Position numbers and translations under genes: made by a program. From NCBI GenBank assembly GCA_903813345.2, contig CAIIXF020000001.1, positions 3,598,001-3,662,000 on the forward strand: a DNA stretch of 64,000 nt, given 5' to 3'. Origin of the DNA: Owenia fusiformis (lineage: Eukaryota; Annelida; Polychaeta; Sabellida; Oweniidae). How positions within the stretch are numbered: position 1 is the first letter of the stretch; each line of letters starts with the position of its first letter. Shown piece after piece: positions 61,593 to 64,000 of this stretch. Under the pieces are notes generated by a model, which saw only the letters and a list, made by a program, of their open reading frames with translations, searched no databases and was not told the DNA's origin.

Positions 61593-61609
61593 CTGTCTTA
61601 ATTGAGCAG
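61593..61609 (-). CDS. Candidate minus-strand 17-bp microexon
   Basis: The acceptor CTCCCCACCTGCTTTTTGTTCAG is among the best in the window and the donor ACAG|GTAAGT is consensus. The exon is open as CSIKT (phase 2 to 1) or AQLRQ (phase 1 to 0). Confidence 0.25.
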
Positions 61610-62847
61610 CTGAACAAAAAGCAGGTGGGGAGACTCGTATTGACTTCTTAACCAGCACAATGATCCATTCAGCTATATGATGCAAATCTATAACAGGAAT
61701 ACATATGAATATGCAATATGGGATAATAAAATAAAACCCACAGCTTTTCTGCTGTAACTCCTGTCAGATCAAAATGTACTTATTTCATAACATAATGAAA
61801 GATCGGGTCAATATGGACAAACTGGTTTAAGTGATATATTACAGTGTATATGATTGGCATTTTTCAAAGGTAATATCAGGTAAATGTCAGCTGACAACCC
61901 CTGTAAACAATATGAAAATTTCATATGGAATTAGAATTCCAAAAGTTATTTACGTTGTCAGCGATTTCTATAATGTATGTTTGCACCTTTCCCTCAGTTT
62001 CTACTGTGGTCTTCTATTGAGATGCAATGCACTTGATCTGTTTGTACTCTCAATTTCTTTTTCATGATTTCTTGAGCACTAGCCAGCAGTACAGTCCAAC
62101 ATAAAGACACAAGTAATATTTCAACTTGATCACATATTCGGGCATGTGACATATTTTCTTGGGGCTTTATGTTGTAGACTGATTTCAAGTGCATAAAATG
62201 AAGGAATTCACTATTATGAATATGTCAGGGCTACAATTTTCTATTTAATCGTATCATATGCATTTAATCAGGCAGTTTTGCATCAATGGTGACACTCTTG
62301 TCCTAATGTCCCTGTCCATGTGGTGGACTACCACTTTGGGGGTCAGGAAGGAGCAAGTATGAATAATGTTCATCATAACATTACCACCACAAACTATGCT
62401 AACTTTTCAATAGCTCTTATGTTAGGTTATTATCTCAAAGTCTTAACATGTCTCAACAAGGCATTAACATGAAAAATGTCACTACCTGCCATTTGTTACA
62501 GATGCTGACCGCCAAACATCAACCACCATCCACAGAAAAGTTTGACATGAAATTAATATAATATAACATCACCCAAAGCAAATATACAGACCATTTGAGT
62601 GAGAATGGAACTGACAGAGGACTCTGATCACACTGATCCATTGCTAGGATTTTTCACAGGGAAAATTCAAATACAAATGTCCAAAAGTAGTAAAACATTC
62701 AATTCTTTTATGATCTTGTAAGATGTTCTATTCCAATTTTAAATGAGATAACAGTATGAAACTAAGTTTTAAAAGGCAATAAATTATGTTTTACATGAAC
62801 AATTGCGTCAACATATTAAGACAAGACCAGAGTTATATACATTGTAC

Positions 62848-62907
62848 CTGCAATAGAAGTCCAGGGTAGACAAATCTTGCAAAAGCCTCCCTAATAAACC
62901 ACTTCAA
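62848..62907 (-). CDS. Candidate minus-strand exon, 20 codons, phase 0 to 0
   Basis: On the minus strand GTTTGGAATTGTAATCTCCAG opens a frame reading LKWFIREAFARFVYPGLLLQ and ends TTGCAG|GTACAA. The peptide is a plausible amphipathic helix followed by a PG turn. GC is about 43 percent. Not recognised. Confidence 0.33.
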
Positions 62908-64000
62908 CTGGAGATTACAATTCCAAACAGTCCAAGTGGTCTCAGACCACATTCATAAGTCAAATGCCAAATTGCAATGTTTGGTTCTGCAATGTTTAAG
63001 AAGTAGATTATGAATTTAAACAATGACCAAACAAGCACTAAACATATCGAGGATCATGTTTCCCAGAGTATAAAGTTTGTACAATGCGTGGAACCTGCTG
63101 ATTAAAATTGCATTGGTTCTTGTTTGATTTCAACAAAGATTAAAGATTAAATGTCTCAGTGCCACAAGAAGTGAACCGACTTTGTCAGACTGACTATGTA
63201 TTGGATAATGCCTACATAATGCAGGCAACAGTTTGACAAGTTAATCCTTCTTACAAGCACCTTAATCAAGTATCGAATGTATAGACTGATTTAAGTCAGA
63301 TTTAAAGTATTGAAATCAATATTTAGGTAAATGTAAGCTATATTCTATAGATCTATAGAATGATAAACATACAAATATAATTTTATTATATATTTATAAT
63401 TCAATGGAAAATGCTTGAATCCATATCAAAAATCAAAACTTTATTTTATTTATATAATATTGTTCCAATCGGCCATAAAATTAGATATATTATTTTGTTT
63501 CTTGTAAGCCCAAGAGGGGAAAAAGGTGTTGTAAACCAAACCTTTTAATAACAATGAGAGGTAACAAATGAACTGGGCTGCAGATATTTTATAAAAAAAT
63601 TTACAATACAGCATGATAGTAACACCATCTATATTACAAAACTTTGTTTGCATCCAAAGTATAACTAATAGGCAACATTCAACTGCTTATAAAAAGTACT
63701 ACTAGTTTTCAAATTTCAAACATTGTCATACATGTAGTTATGACAAAAACCAAGCTAAACTATCAAGAAGACGATGCATATTTTTGACCTGACTGCTCTT
63801 GACATCAAAATGCAATCTCTATGAGGAAAAGACCCTTAACAAATTATAGCTACATTATTAATAGCTACATTATTTATTCTCTCTCTGCCTATAAAAAAGA
63901 CAGAATAATGAAAAATCATATAATTTAAACTTTACAGACATGTTTCATTTCAAATCCAATGACTCCAAAGATTGCAAATCTAACTTTAATAAATATGAAT
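62908..64000. other. AT-rich right end, no supported feature
   Basis: Short background ORFs only. Confidence 0.45.

Overview
This window looks like AT-rich nuclear DNA from an invertebrate animal, most likely a lophotrochozoan such as a mollusc. No operon structure or bacterial coding density is visible. There are many dispersed non-autonomous repeats of kinds common in molluscan genomes: hairpin repeats built around ACAGTAAAACCTGT, a piggyBac-type MITE with TTAA duplications, and GACAGACGG-rich element ends. A truncated LINE is also present, and the only coding sequence of good length belongs to it. The organism call is inference, because no single-copy marker gene was recognised.

Host genes, if present, are split into small exons by long introns. 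I found candidate exons by reading for a polypyrimidine-AG acceptor, a GT donor, an open frame between them and GC content above the roughly one-third background. None matched a protein family I can name. Sequence this long will produce a number of such patches by chance, so they are reported with low to moderate confidence. Groups with compatible reading phase are: minus strand 18932-18854, 18246-18172, 16494-16410, 14749-14633; plus strand 2901-2996 with 3155-3190; plus strand 20134-20192 with 21188-21265; plus strand 36072-36101 with 36250-36282. A CpG-dense promoter-like segment at 6860-7740 lies beside a plus-strand candidate first exon (ending 7325) and a minus-strand candidate start-codon exon (6319-6276). 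An RFX-type X-box at 15172-15185 sits among homeodomain-type sites.

Region by region. 1-3310: GC-elevated left end, then a plus-strand candidate gene tail. 6276-8660: promoter-like island with flanking exons. 11934-12325: degenerate 21-bp minisatellite. 13.6-24 kb: most of the minus-strand candidate exons, plus short tandem repeats. 28244-29920: 1.68-kb element with terminal inverted repeats and five 162-bp internal units. 33-43 kb: scattered candidate exons and hairpin repeats. 43358-44335: LINE-type tail, a 200-bp tandem duplication and a degenerate minisatellite. 47011-47390: 39-bp tandem array that creates a spurious 165-codon ORF. 55384-57415: piggyBac-type MITE followed by an 817-bp nested inverted-repeat element. 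57952-59661: 5'-truncated LINE carrying a tandem RNA-hairpin array in its 3' UTR. The rest is AT-rich intronic or intergenic sequence in which I see no supported feature.
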